A DNA stretch of 64,000 bases, from NCBI GenBank assembly GCA_964514235.1, contig CAZEPV010000001.1, forward strand, positions 132,180 to 196,179, written 5' to 3'. The stretch is from JAAYRQ01 sp035647235 (lineage in GTDB: Bacteria > Bacillota > Syntrophomonadia > Syntrophomonadales > Syntrophomonadaceae). The position numbers and the translations under genes were made by a program. Shown here piece by piece: positions 25,350 through 31,938 of this stretch. Within the stretch, counting starts at the first letter, position 1, and every line of letters starts with the position of its first letter. The notes beneath the pieces are model-generated. The model did not search any database and was not told where the DNA came from. It worked only from the letters and a program-made list of their open reading frames with translations.

Positions 25350-26228
25350 ATGAGATACGAAGGTCAGATTTTTAGACCATTTAGTGAGGCCAACAGCTAT
25401 TTGTTACAGGTTACCATTGGCTGTTCTCATAATAAATGCACTTTTTGTGGCATGTATAAAGGTGACAAATATAGGGAAAGGAGTATAGAAGAAATCAAAA
25501 CCGATATTAGGATGGCTAAATCGCATTATGGTGATTTAGAAAAAGTATTCCTTTGTGATGGTGATGCAATAGCTCTAGAAACTGATATGTTACTAGAAAT
25601 ACTCCAGGACTTGTATGCTACTTTTCCCTCACTTAGACATGTAGGTACATATGTAGGACCACAAAGCACCCTTAGTAAGAGTATATCCGAATTGGGGGCT
25701 CTGAGGGCTGCTGGATTAACCAAGGCTTATTTGGGAGTGGAAACTGGAGATGGCAAACTTCTACAAGAAATAAAAAAGGGCTGCACTTATGAGGAAATGC
25801 TTTCAGCTGGGCAAAACTTAGTCAATGCGGGTATTAATTTATCTGCTATGGTTTTGTTAGGTTTAGCTGGTAAAGGCAGAAGATCTGAAGAACATGCTTT
25901 AGCTACTGCCCGAATGTGTAATGAAATGAAGCCACAATATTTAGCTGCGCTGACTGTAACCCCAGTACCCGGGACTGTCTTATATAATAAAGTAAGGCAG
26001 GGTAAGTTCGAAGTCTTAAATGCTTTGGAAACTTTAGCGGAAATGAAAGTAATTTTCGAAAATATTGATATAGATAATTTGAAATTTGTTGGCACCCATG
26101 CATCTAATTACCTACCGATTACTGGAACCCTACAAAAAGATAAGAAGAAAATGCTAGATGTAGTTAATCATGTTTTGGAAAACCAGGATATCCGCTATTT
26201 AAGAAATGAGCAGATGCGAGGCTTATAA
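25350..26228 (+). CDS. radical SAM protein
   Basis: This is a 292-residue radical SAM enzyme. The cluster motif CSHNKCTFCGMY (CxxxxCxxC rather than the usual CxxxCxxC) is at about residue 24. LGVETGDGKLLQEIKKG and a TIM-barrel follow, with the final TLTVTPVPGTVLYN typical of HemN/ELP3-like oxidoreductases of unknown target. I counted the spacing as C-S-H-N-K-C-T-F-C, one residue longer than canonical. The ATG at 25350 was chosen because GGGGAGG precedes it and overlaps the earlier start. It follows degV with no terminator between. Confidence 0.82.
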   Translation: MRYEGQIFRPFSEANSYLLQVTIGCSHNKCTFCGMYKGDKYRERSIEEIKTDIRMAKSHYGDLEKVFLCDGDAIALETDMLLEILQDLYATFPSLRHVGTYVGPQSTLSKSISELGALRAAGLTKAYLGVETGDGKLLQEIKKGCTYEEMLSAGQNLVNAGINLSAMVLLGLAGKGRRSEEHALATARMCNEMKPQYLAALTVTPVPGTVLYNKVRQGKFEVLNALETLAEMKVIFENIDIDNLKFVGTHASNYLPITGTLQKDKKKMLDVVNHVLENQDIRYLRNEQMRGL

Positions 26229-26230
26229 TA

Positions 26231-26350
26231 TTATAATTTATCCCACCAGTTAATTCCAGACAATATAACTGCAACTACGGTGAGTATTAGCCCTATTCCC
26301 AATGCCAAGACTAGGACCAAAGCAAATACTGTTTCTGGAGAATCCATCAT
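26231..26350 (-). CDS. 39-residue single-span membrane protein
   Basis: A minus-strand ORF with an excellent AGAGGTGAT site before tandem ATG codons. The product is MMDSPETVFALVLVLALGIG, then LILTVVAVILSGINWWDKL: a single strong transmembrane helix with a short acidic N-terminus and an aromatic WW end. It ends 3 bases from the convergent radical SAM stop. The composition and ribosome site argue that it is real. No family is recognised. A role as a small membrane-protein regulator is possible. Confidence 0.6.
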   Translation of the reverse strand: MMDSPETVFALVLVLALGIGLILTVVAVILSGINWWDKL

Positions 26351-26502
26351 ATCACCTCTAATTTTTTAAGTCCCCCCTACTAATATAATAACACTTATTT
26401 AAGGAGTATGTAATAAATTTCACTAATATCGCTGAAATATTTAGGAATCCTGCATATCCTCTATATTTAATTAATATAAAGCAATTAAAGAGGTGATTAT
26501 GC

Positions 26503-27618
26503 GTGAAAATTATCCAGCCAGCCATAAAAGGTATTTATGGGCATACTCTGAGTAATATTCCTTGGGCACCTCCAGGTGTATCTTTAATTGGTGCACAAAG
26601 GATGTGGCCTACAAGTAAAGGGGGAAATGTAATAGTCGCTGTTGTAGATACGGGTATCGACTATACCCATCCAGATTTGGAGGAAAACATCATAGGTGGG
26701 GCTAGTTTTATAGTAGGGGATAGGGATTTTAAAGATGAAAATGGGCATGGCACCCATGTAGCTGGCATAATTGCAGCCCAGGGGGCTATCCTAGGGGTGG
26801 CCCCAGAAGCAAAATTACTAGGGGTTAAGGTTTTGAATAAATCCGGGGTTGGCAGTATTAGCAGTATAATTCAAGGATTAGCATGGGCTCGTAAGTGGCG
26901 TGGGGAAAATAGGGAAAAAGTAAATGTAATTAATATGAGCCTAGGCAGTCCACTATCTAACACGAAATTACACCAGGAAATCAAAAAAGCAGTTCTAGAT
27001 GGGATAACCGTAGTATGTGCAGCGGGTAATGAAGGTGATGGCAATCCAGATACAGTCGAAATTTCATATCCTGCCTACTATCAGGAAACTATTGCGGTAG
27101 GGGCTATTAATTTACAAACAGGTATAGCTGATTTTAGCAATTCTAATGATAGAATTGATGTCGTGGCTCCCGGGGTTGATACTTATTCCACCTATCCTGG
27201 GGCAAGGTACGTTGAACTGTCTGGGACCTCTATGGCTAGTCCACATATAGCAGGTGCCGTGGCTTTAGTCTATGCTCGTTATCTTCTGAAATTTTCTTCC
27301 TCTCCCAGCCCAGAGGATGTAAAAAGGCTATTACATTACCAAGCGATAAACTTAGGAACGATAGGCTTTGCTAGTTTATATGGTTATGGATTATTTACTT
27401 TTACTATTGATGGTGGTAAAGCTATAAAATTAATTGTAGGGGAAAATAACTATTATATAAATGATGAGACCTATTATCTTAATACCCCCCCATTTGTAAA
27501 GGAGGGCATAGTAGTAGCTGACATAGGAGATATTTGTAATCTATTAAATACAAACACCCTTCTTTTGCCTATTGATGATAAAGAGAAGAATCCTGGACAA
27601 ATTTTGATATGGTATTAA
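26503..27618 (+). CDS. S8 subtilisin-like serine protease with stalk-like C-terminal domain
   Basis: This 371-residue subtilase has the full triad: Asp in VVDTGIDYTHPDLEEN (about 47), His in NGHGTHVAGIIAA (about 85), the oxyanion Asn in AAGNEGDG and Ser in SGTSMASPHIAG (about 246). There is no signal peptide or propeptide, so it looks intracellular, like IspA. After residue 300 comes KLIVGENNYYINDETYYLNT then PPFVKEGIVVADIGDICNLL, resembling a copper-amine-oxidase-N-like (stalk) domain that is usually found on exported proteins. GTG 26503 follows AGAGGTGAT by 9 bases. Confidence 0.88.
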   Translation: MKIIQPAIKGIYGHTLSNIPWAPPGVSLIGAQRMWPTSKGGNVIVAVVDTGIDYTHPDLEENIIGGASFIVGDRDFKDENGHGTHVAGIIAAQGAILGVAPEAKLLGVKVLNKSGVGSISSIIQGLAWARKWRGENREKVNVINMSLGSPLSNTKLHQEIKKAVLDGITVVCAAGNEGDGNPDTVEISYPAYYQETIAVGAINLQTGIADFSNSNDRIDVVAPGVDTYSTYPGARYVELSGTSMASPHIAGAVALVYARYLLKFSSSPSPEDVKRLLHYQAINLGTIGFASLYGYGLFTFTIDGGKAIKLIVGENNYYINDETYYLNTPPFVKEGIVVADIGDICNLLNTNTLLLPIDDKEKNPGQILIWY

Positions 27619-27724
27619 TTGCATCAAGGTTTAGGGTTAAAAAAAAAGGATAAAAGTCAATATGTGAAGAATATAGCTATTGTGGGTTATTATACGGAAA
27701 ATGGTTGATAAGGGGGAATGCTTT

Positions 27725-28552
27725 ATGTCCAAAAAGCTCCACATTTATGCTGTTTCAGACTCAGTAGGTGAAACTGCCGAAAAAATAGCAGTAGCTTCGG
27801 TTTTACAATTTTCAGTAGAGCGAAATATCACCAGGTTTTCTAGAGTAACTAAGGAAGAACAAGTTGATCGAATTATGGAACAAGCTCAAGAAGATGATGC
27901 GATAATTGTCTATACCATTGTAAAGCCAGAACTTTGTCAATATCTAGATAATAAAGCCGCGGAAGCAAAAGTAACCGCCCTCAATGTAATGGCTCCTTTA
28001 TTCAAGGCGATTGAGGAAAAAACAGAGTTGGAACCAGTTTATATTTCTGGATTGACACACCAGTTGGATGATCAGTATTTTAATCGTATGAAGGCGATAG
28101 AATACACGATAGAACATGATAATGGGCAAAATTTAGATACTATAAAGGAAGCGGATTTGATAATATTAGGCCTGCCTAGGACTTCTAAGACTCCATTAGC
28201 CATGCATTTGGCTAACTTAGGTATTAAGGTAGCTAATTATCCTATTACCCGTGACACGGAAATCCCAGAGGAAATAGTTAAACTCAAAGACGAGATTCCT
28301 ATGGTGGGGTTAACAATTGATGTAGAGACACTTATGGAGTTAATGCAAGAACGCTATAGGAGTTTTGAGGGTCGAGACGATATGTATTCTCTAGAAGATA
28401 TGGTTGCAGAAGAATTAGACAATGCTTATCGTATTTATAATAGACTTAGGTGTTTAGTTATCGACGTTACCTTAGATGATATAAAAGAAATTGGCAATAC
28501 TATTACCCATAAATTTAATTTGCCCTTAAAGGTAACCCATCATAGGTTCTAA
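27725..28552 (+). CDS. ppsR: pyruvate, water dikinase/PPDK regulatory protein (PSRP, DUF299)
   Basis: This is a 275-residue bifunctional ADP-dependent kinase and phosphorylase that inactivates and reactivates PEP synthase or pyruvate phosphate dikinase. Seen: HIYAVSDSVGETAEKIA (about 4-20) and the P-loop-like LGLPRTSKTPLAMHLANLGI (about 156), the family signature. The start is ATG 27725 with AAGGGGG upstream. It is a control point for gluconeogenic PEP formation, opposite to pyk at 48813. The target enzyme is not in this window. Confidence 0.9.
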   Translation: MSKKLHIYAVSDSVGETAEKIAVASVLQFSVERNITRFSRVTKEEQVDRIMEQAQEDDAIIVYTIVKPELCQYLDNKAAEAKVTALNVMAPLFKAIEEKTELEPVYISGLTHQLDDQYFNRMKAIEYTIEHDNGQNLDTIKEADLIILGLPRTSKTPLAMHLANLGIKVANYPITRDTEIPEEIVKLKDEIPMVGLTIDVETLMELMQERYRSFEGRDDMYSLEDMVAEELDNAYRIYNRLRCLVIDVTLDDIKEIGNTITHKFNLPLKVTHHRF

Positions 28553-28566
28553 AATAGGGTAGAATG

Positions 28567-28604
28567 AGCAGGGAAGTCTAGCTAAGATTTCCCTGCTTTT
28601 TATT
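28567..28604 (+). terminator. terminator after ppsR
   Basis: A 9-bp stem AGCAGGGAA (28567-28575) with TTCCCTGCT (28589-28597) is followed by a T run. Confidence 0.85.
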
Positions 28605-28666
28605 ATGTTATCTTAAAAATATGCCAAATAAAGTTACGACTTACTTAGCTAGCTAAGGAGGCGAAG

Positions 28667-28921
28667 ATGTTTTACGTTTATATCCTATCTTGTGCTGATA
28701 ATACATATTACACAGGTTATACTATTGATATTGAACAAAGATTAAAAAAACACAATGAAGGTAAGGGCAGCAAGTATACCCGCGCCCGCTTACCTGTGAA
28801 ATTAGCATACTTAGAGACACTTTCCAGTAAAAGTGAGGCCATGAAAAGGGAAATTGCTATAAAAAAACTAAAACATAGCGAAAAAAAGTTATTAAGCAAA
28901 AGATACCTCAATAATAAATAG
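28667..28921 (+). CDS. GIY-YIG nuclease superfamily protein
   Basis: This is an 84-residue single GIY-YIG domain of the UPF0213/YhbQ type. YVYILSCADNTYYTGYT supplies the GIY and YIG equivalents (VYIL...YYTG), followed by the catalytic Arg in RLKKHNEGKGSKYTRAR and the Glu in SEAMKREIAIKKL. YhbQ-like proteins may act in DNA repair or RNA processing; the role is not settled. GGAGG lies six bases before ATG. Confidence 0.88.
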   Translation: MFYVYILSCADNTYYTGYTIDIEQRLKKHNEGKGSKYTRARLPVKLAYLETLSSKSEAMKREIAIKKLKHSEKKLLSKRYLNNK

Positions 28922-28979
28922 GATAACTACATAAATAAATTAAAATAAGGGCAAAATTTATCTAGAAGGAGGTATGTAG

Positions 28980-29249
28980 ATGCTAAAAAATAATATTATG
29001 GATAAAAGCGATTTCCTAAAAGATGGTGAATTCTTAAAGGAGGAATATGAAGGGCTGCTCGTAGCTTCTGATACCGAAGCTGGTCTCTATAATATAGGCT
29101 TACAATTAAGTGAAGATAAGGTCCTATTTTTGGAACAAGCCACTGATGATGAGATGCACGAAAGATATCATCAATTGGGTGCACAAATCGCTGATATTCA
29201 ACGTGAATATAAGGTGAAATGGGATTTGGACTCTTATTCAAAATCATAA
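28980..29249 (+). CDS. hypothetical protein, first of a tandem paralogous pair
   Basis: This is an 89-residue cytoplasmic protein without recognised family. The core GLLVASDTEAGLYNIGLQLS, then a predicted beta hairpin and the helix ATDDEMHERYHQLGAQIADI, is clearly related to the next gene (GLLINCDENGYYNIGIQING ... LEDDAMEKVEYWKDRVDSIR). It ends with a Lys/Tyr-rich helix. AGAAGGAGGT precedes ATG. The two genes are 12 bases apart and surely co-expressed. Confidence 0.7.
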   Translation: MLKNNIMDKSDFLKDGEFLKEEYEGLLVASDTEAGLYNIGLQLSEDKVLFLEQATDDEMHERYHQLGAQIADIQREYKVKWDLDSYSKS

Positions 29250-29261
29250 GGGGTGAAACTT

Positions 29262-29537
29262 ATGCGGAATGTAACCAGCTATGAAACTCCTATCATAAAA
29301 TTGGATGTCTTCAAACGGGGCTTATTGGAAAAAGACCGAATACCTGGCCTATTAATCAACTGTGATGAAAACGGATATTATAATATCGGGATACAGATAA
29401 ATGGCACCGAAGTAGTTAAAGTAGCTTCGGTTTTAGAAGATGATGCTATGGAAAAAGTTGAATATTGGAAAGATAGAGTTGATAGTATTAGGGAACGGTA
29501 TAGGGAACGTGGGACGGATTTTCCAGATGCTGATTAA
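29262..29537 (+). CDS. hypothetical protein, second of a tandem paralogous pair
   Basis: This is a 91-residue protein sharing the G-L-L-x(4)-D-x(2)-G-x-Y-N-I-G core and the acidic-helix then Arg-rich-helix C-terminus with its upstream neighbour, so tandem duplication is likely. I chose ATG 29262; the site AAGGGGTG includes the earlier GTG at 29253. Function unknown. No signal peptide or membrane segment. Confidence 0.7.
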   Translation: MRNVTSYETPIIKLDVFKRGLLEKDRIPGLLINCDENGYYNIGIQINGTEVVKVASVLEDDAMEKVEYWKDRVDSIRERYRERGTDFPDAD

Positions 29538-29783
29538 GGCTGATTGCTACTGATTTTTTTTAAAAAAAGTGGGGGTAAGGCCTAGGGATAAAAGGGGTTT
29601 TTCTTAATCCTGTAGAGGGAATTTGAATCCTCGACTTGTTTTAGTTAGGGAACTAGGCAGAGCATTGTCCATTTAAGACCGTTCGAAAGGGTTTAAAAAC
29701 AGCATTGATTACCGACACATTAGCGGGGTATTTATATAAAAGGCAAGTTATAAGATGTATGTCGTGGGACATTTGCTATGTGT

Positions 29784-29816
29784 CATCCTAAGGCGGCAGT
29801 CGAAGGATTTTTCCAA
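29784..29816 (+). repeat. REP-like interspersed repeat (ATCCT...AGGAT hairpin)
   Basis: GTGTCATCCT and CGAAGGATTTTTCC flank a GC-rich centre (AAGGCGGCAGT) and form an ATCCT/AGGAT stem. The family GTCATCCTGAGCGnAGCGAAGGATCT is widespread in many bacteria. TTTCCAACTAG just after it recurs at 44035-44045. Confidence 0.45.
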
Positions 29817-29893
29817 CTAGTAAGATTTTAAAACTTCTTGCTAACGCTCAAAGGGACACTAGGGTGTGGGACGTCTAGAAGTGGGAAACTACT

Positions 29894-29929
29894 AAGGGGT
29901 TATTCCTAAAATGGAATAGCCCTTTTTTC
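29894..29929 (+). terminator. rho-independent terminator
   Basis: AGGGGTTATTCC pairs with GGAATAGCCCTT (one G-T pair) around TAAAAT, followed by a T run. It lies upstream of the DUF4013 gene with no gene directly before it. Confidence 0.75.
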
Positions 29930-29980
29930 TTGGCATATAGTTAGGGGGATTCCTATATTTTAGTAAGGGGAGGAGAGAAT

Positions 29981-30571
29981 ATGGATTTTTACTATTATAT
30001 AAGATTTCCATTTAATGATCGGGAATGGTTTAAAAAGCTAGGCATAGGCAGTGTTGTATTCCTTATACCGATTATAAATATTATTGCGATTGGTTATTTT
30101 GTACAATGTATTAGATTAGGGGCTAAGGGACGGAGAATATTACCTTTCTGGCATAATTGGGAGGGGCTCTTAAGGGATGGAATAATAGCAATAATAATAT
30201 CCTTAGCCTATATAATTCCCCCTTGTCTACTTTGGCCCTTGTTCCTAGCTGTTCCAGTTATCGGGATATTTATGCAGTCCACCATTTTTTTGATAGCTGG
30301 ACTCATGATTCCTATGGCAGTAGCCAATTATGCTGTAACTGATGAAATTATTGATGCTTTTAAATTAGGCAGAATACTAGGTCAATTAGGTGAAGTCTTA
30401 AATGATTATGTAGTAATTTATTTAATAATGGTAATAATTAATAGTATTTTTATTGCCCTTATTTTCGCTTTACCTATTTTAGCCTTATTAGGGGCTATAG
30501 TTAACTTTTATTTGGGAGTAATATTTGCCAATTTTATTGGGCAACTTTTTCATAATACTACCTGTAAATAA
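29981..30571 (+). CDS. DUF4013 membrane protein
   Basis: This is a 196-residue integral membrane protein with about five helices. The N-terminal YYIRFPFNDREWFKKLGIGS and the following FLIPIINIIAIGYFVQCIRL are typical of DUF4013, a family of unknown function in archaea and Firmicutes. The rest is aliphatic. GGGGAGGAGAG precedes ATG. A symmetric hairpin follows and separates it from the convergent poly-gamma-glutamate hydrolase gene. Confidence 0.8.
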   Translation: MDFYYYIRFPFNDREWFKKLGIGSVVFLIPIINIIAIGYFVQCIRLGAKGRRILPFWHNWEGLLRDGIIAIIISLAYIIPPCLLWPLFLAVPVIGIFMQSTIFLIAGLMIPMAVANYAVTDEIIDAFKLGRILGQLGEVLNDYVVIYLIMVIINSIFIALIFALPILALLGAIVNFYLGVIFANFIGQLFHNTTCK

Positions 30572-30573
30572 AG

Positions 30574-30597
30574 AGCTGGGGAAATTTTACCCCAGCT
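30574..30597. terminator. bidirectional hairpin between convergent genes
   Basis: AGCTGGGG (30574-30581) pairs perfectly with CCCCAGCT (30590-30597). T-richness is modest on both sides, but its position between two stops fits a shared terminator. Confidence 0.6.
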
Positions 30598-30613
30598 ATA
30601 TTTATGTATTTAA

Positions 30614-31273
30614 TTATTTAAGGGCTCTGCCTAAGGCATTTACATAATTATTGTAGAGCTTCTTATCCTTAAGTAAGGCCTGTCTCATGTTATAGGTTAG
30701 TTCTAGTTGAACACCTTTTTTAATTTTATTTTTATTACAAATATTATAGGGACTAGTACCAGTTAGGCCCTTGGGAGGTATAGCTACCTTGAAACCTGCT
30801 TTTTTCAGTTCACTTCTAATTTTAGTCCCTAAATTCTTATCTAACCCGCCTACATAGGTAACCTTATTATTTCCTTGGCAACCATGAATAGATAGGGTCT
30901 TCGATGAATTGCTCACAATTTTTTTTGCTATAGGTTCATCAAATTTAGCTGAAGTTATATGTAAGATACTATTATTACTTGCTTTGATGCCTTCAAAAGT
31001 ATAGAGATTAGTATTAGCGATTTTGGCTATAGATTTAGCAATTTTGCAAGTCCCAATCTCAATTTTACCACCATGAATGGCAATAACCGCTATATTAGAG
31101 GAAGTATTTTTACTAGTAATGCGATAATCTTGGTTCCTAGTTTGTTTCGCAGCTAATTGTTTATAACTACTATAAACATCAGCTTGGGCAGTCTCTATTG
31201 TGAAGAAAGGCATTAATAAAAAAGCCATAAACAATATAAAGATTACCCGATTAATTTTTGGCAACTTATTCAC
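30614..31273 (-). CDS. poly-gamma-glutamate hydrolase family protein
   Basis: This is a 219-residue exported protein with a signal peptide (FILFMAFLLMPFFTIETAQA). The mature part has IAVIAIHGGKIEIGT (metal-binding His/Glu region), LYTFEGIK, LHITSAKFDEP and LSIHGCQG, matching the PF05908-type poly-gamma-glutamate hydrolases first known from phage PghP. It would trim gamma-linked polyglutamate outside the cell. It is monocistronic on the minus strand, upstream of and divergent from the second Feo locus. Confidence 0.8.
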   Translation of the reverse strand: MNKLPKINRVIFILFMAFLLMPFFTIETAQADVYSSYKQLAAKQTRNQDYRITSKNTSSNIAVIAIHGGKIEIGTCKIAKSIAKIANTNLYTFEGIKASNNSILHITSAKFDEPIAKKIVSNSSKTLSIHGCQGNNKVTYVGGLDKNLGTKIRSELKKAGFKVAIPPKGLTGTSPYNICNKNKIKKGVQLELTYNMRQALLKDKKLYNNYVNALGRALK

Positions 31274-31446
31274 CTACCTTTCTTGGAAGTGTCCAGATTC
31301 GCTAGCAGGTGCGGAGCTTGTCTTAATTTGTAGCCGAAATATTTGGCCTTGTCAAAGTTATCTTATGGCAGGCTAAACAAGATATGGCTAAGTGGTTATT
31401 AAAAGCTATTGAAAATTTGTCGATTTTAGCATAGAATTAGTTTAGC

Positions 31447-31465
31447 GATAATGATTATCAATATC
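31447..31465 (+). promoter_or_regulatory. Fur box upstream of the second Feo locus
   Basis: GATAATGATTATCAATATC matches the 19-bp Fur consensus GATAATGATWATCATTATC at 18 of 19 positions counting W. It lies 45 bases upstream of the first gene of the locus. Iron-loaded Fur repression is expected. Confidence 0.75.
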
Positions 31466-31509
31466 ATAATCCTGCAAATTCTTAACAAGAAGAAGGAGGA
31501 GATGATAGT

Positions 31510-31677
31510 ATGGTTGAGTATATAATAATATCCTTATTAATTATTCTGGCTCTGGGTATTATTGCCTGGCGGATTAAAAGAATCATATCAGGTGATAACG
31601 CTTGTAGCGGATGTGTTAATGATTGTAATCAATGTGGAATTATTCATACTACAATCCAGGATGAACACGAAGTATAA
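31510..31677 (+). CDS. FeoB-associated Cys-rich membrane protein
   Basis: This is a 55-residue protein with an N-terminal transmembrane helix (EYIIISLLIILALGIIAW) followed by a basic turn and a Cys cluster CSGCVNDCNQCG. It matches the PF12669-type FeoB-associated Cys-rich proteins that flank feoB in Firmicutes. AGGAGGAG lies about 7 bases before ATG. It is first in the operon with feoA2 and feoB2 (15-base gap). The cysteines may bind iron at the cytoplasmic face, which is inference. Confidence 0.85.
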   Translation: MVEYIIISLLIILALGIIAWRIKRIISGDNACSGCVNDCNQCGIIHTTIQDEHEV

Positions 31678-31692
31678 TGGGGAGGTTTTTTT

Positions 31693-31938
31693 ATGGCAAA
31701 ATTATTATCAGAATTAGGGTTAGGGAAAAATGCCAGAATAGTAAAGGTCAATGGTAATGGGGCAGTACGGAGAAGAATGATAGATATGGGTATTGTTCCA
31801 GGTATGGAAGTTAAAATGGAAAGATTTGCTCCTTTAGGCGATCCACTTCAAATAAAATTAAAAGGGTGTCATCTGTCATTGCGTAAGGAAGAGGCAGAAA
31901 CAGTACTAGTTGAGGAAATTAGGGGCCAAGCTAAATGA
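31693..31938 (+). CDS. feoA: FeoA domain protein (second Feo locus)
   Basis: This is an 81-residue FeoA with the conserved pattern RRRMIDMGIVPGMEVKMERF and GDPLQIKLKGCHLSLRKEEA. It assists FeoB2, probably by binding its cytoplasmic part. Its stop overlaps the feoB2 start (ATGA), implying translational coupling. GGGGAGG is upstream. The operon sits behind a Fur box. Confidence 0.93.
   Translation: MAKLLSELGLGKNARIVKVNGNGAVRRRMIDMGIVPGMEVKMERFAPLGDPLQIKLKGCHLSLRKEEAETVLVEEIRGQAK

Larger units (their letters stand above)
29538..29980 (+). other. gene-less region with repeat-like hairpins and a terminator
   Basis: No ORF is convincing. Around 29784-29816 a GTGTCATCCT...CGAAGGAT hairpin resembles the dispersed ATCCTGAGCG-type repeats of Firmicutes. 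GTGGGAC occurs at 29764 and again near 29865. A terminator at 29894-29929 ends the region. It could be a non-coding RNA of about 200-350 nucleotides, or decayed repeat DNA. It does not match tmRNA, RNase P or SRP RNA by eye. Confidence 0.4.

Noticed and set aside
29538..29980. tmRNA, RNase P or SRP RNA
   Set aside because: The conserved cores and ends of these RNAs are not seen. I kept the region only as unexplained.
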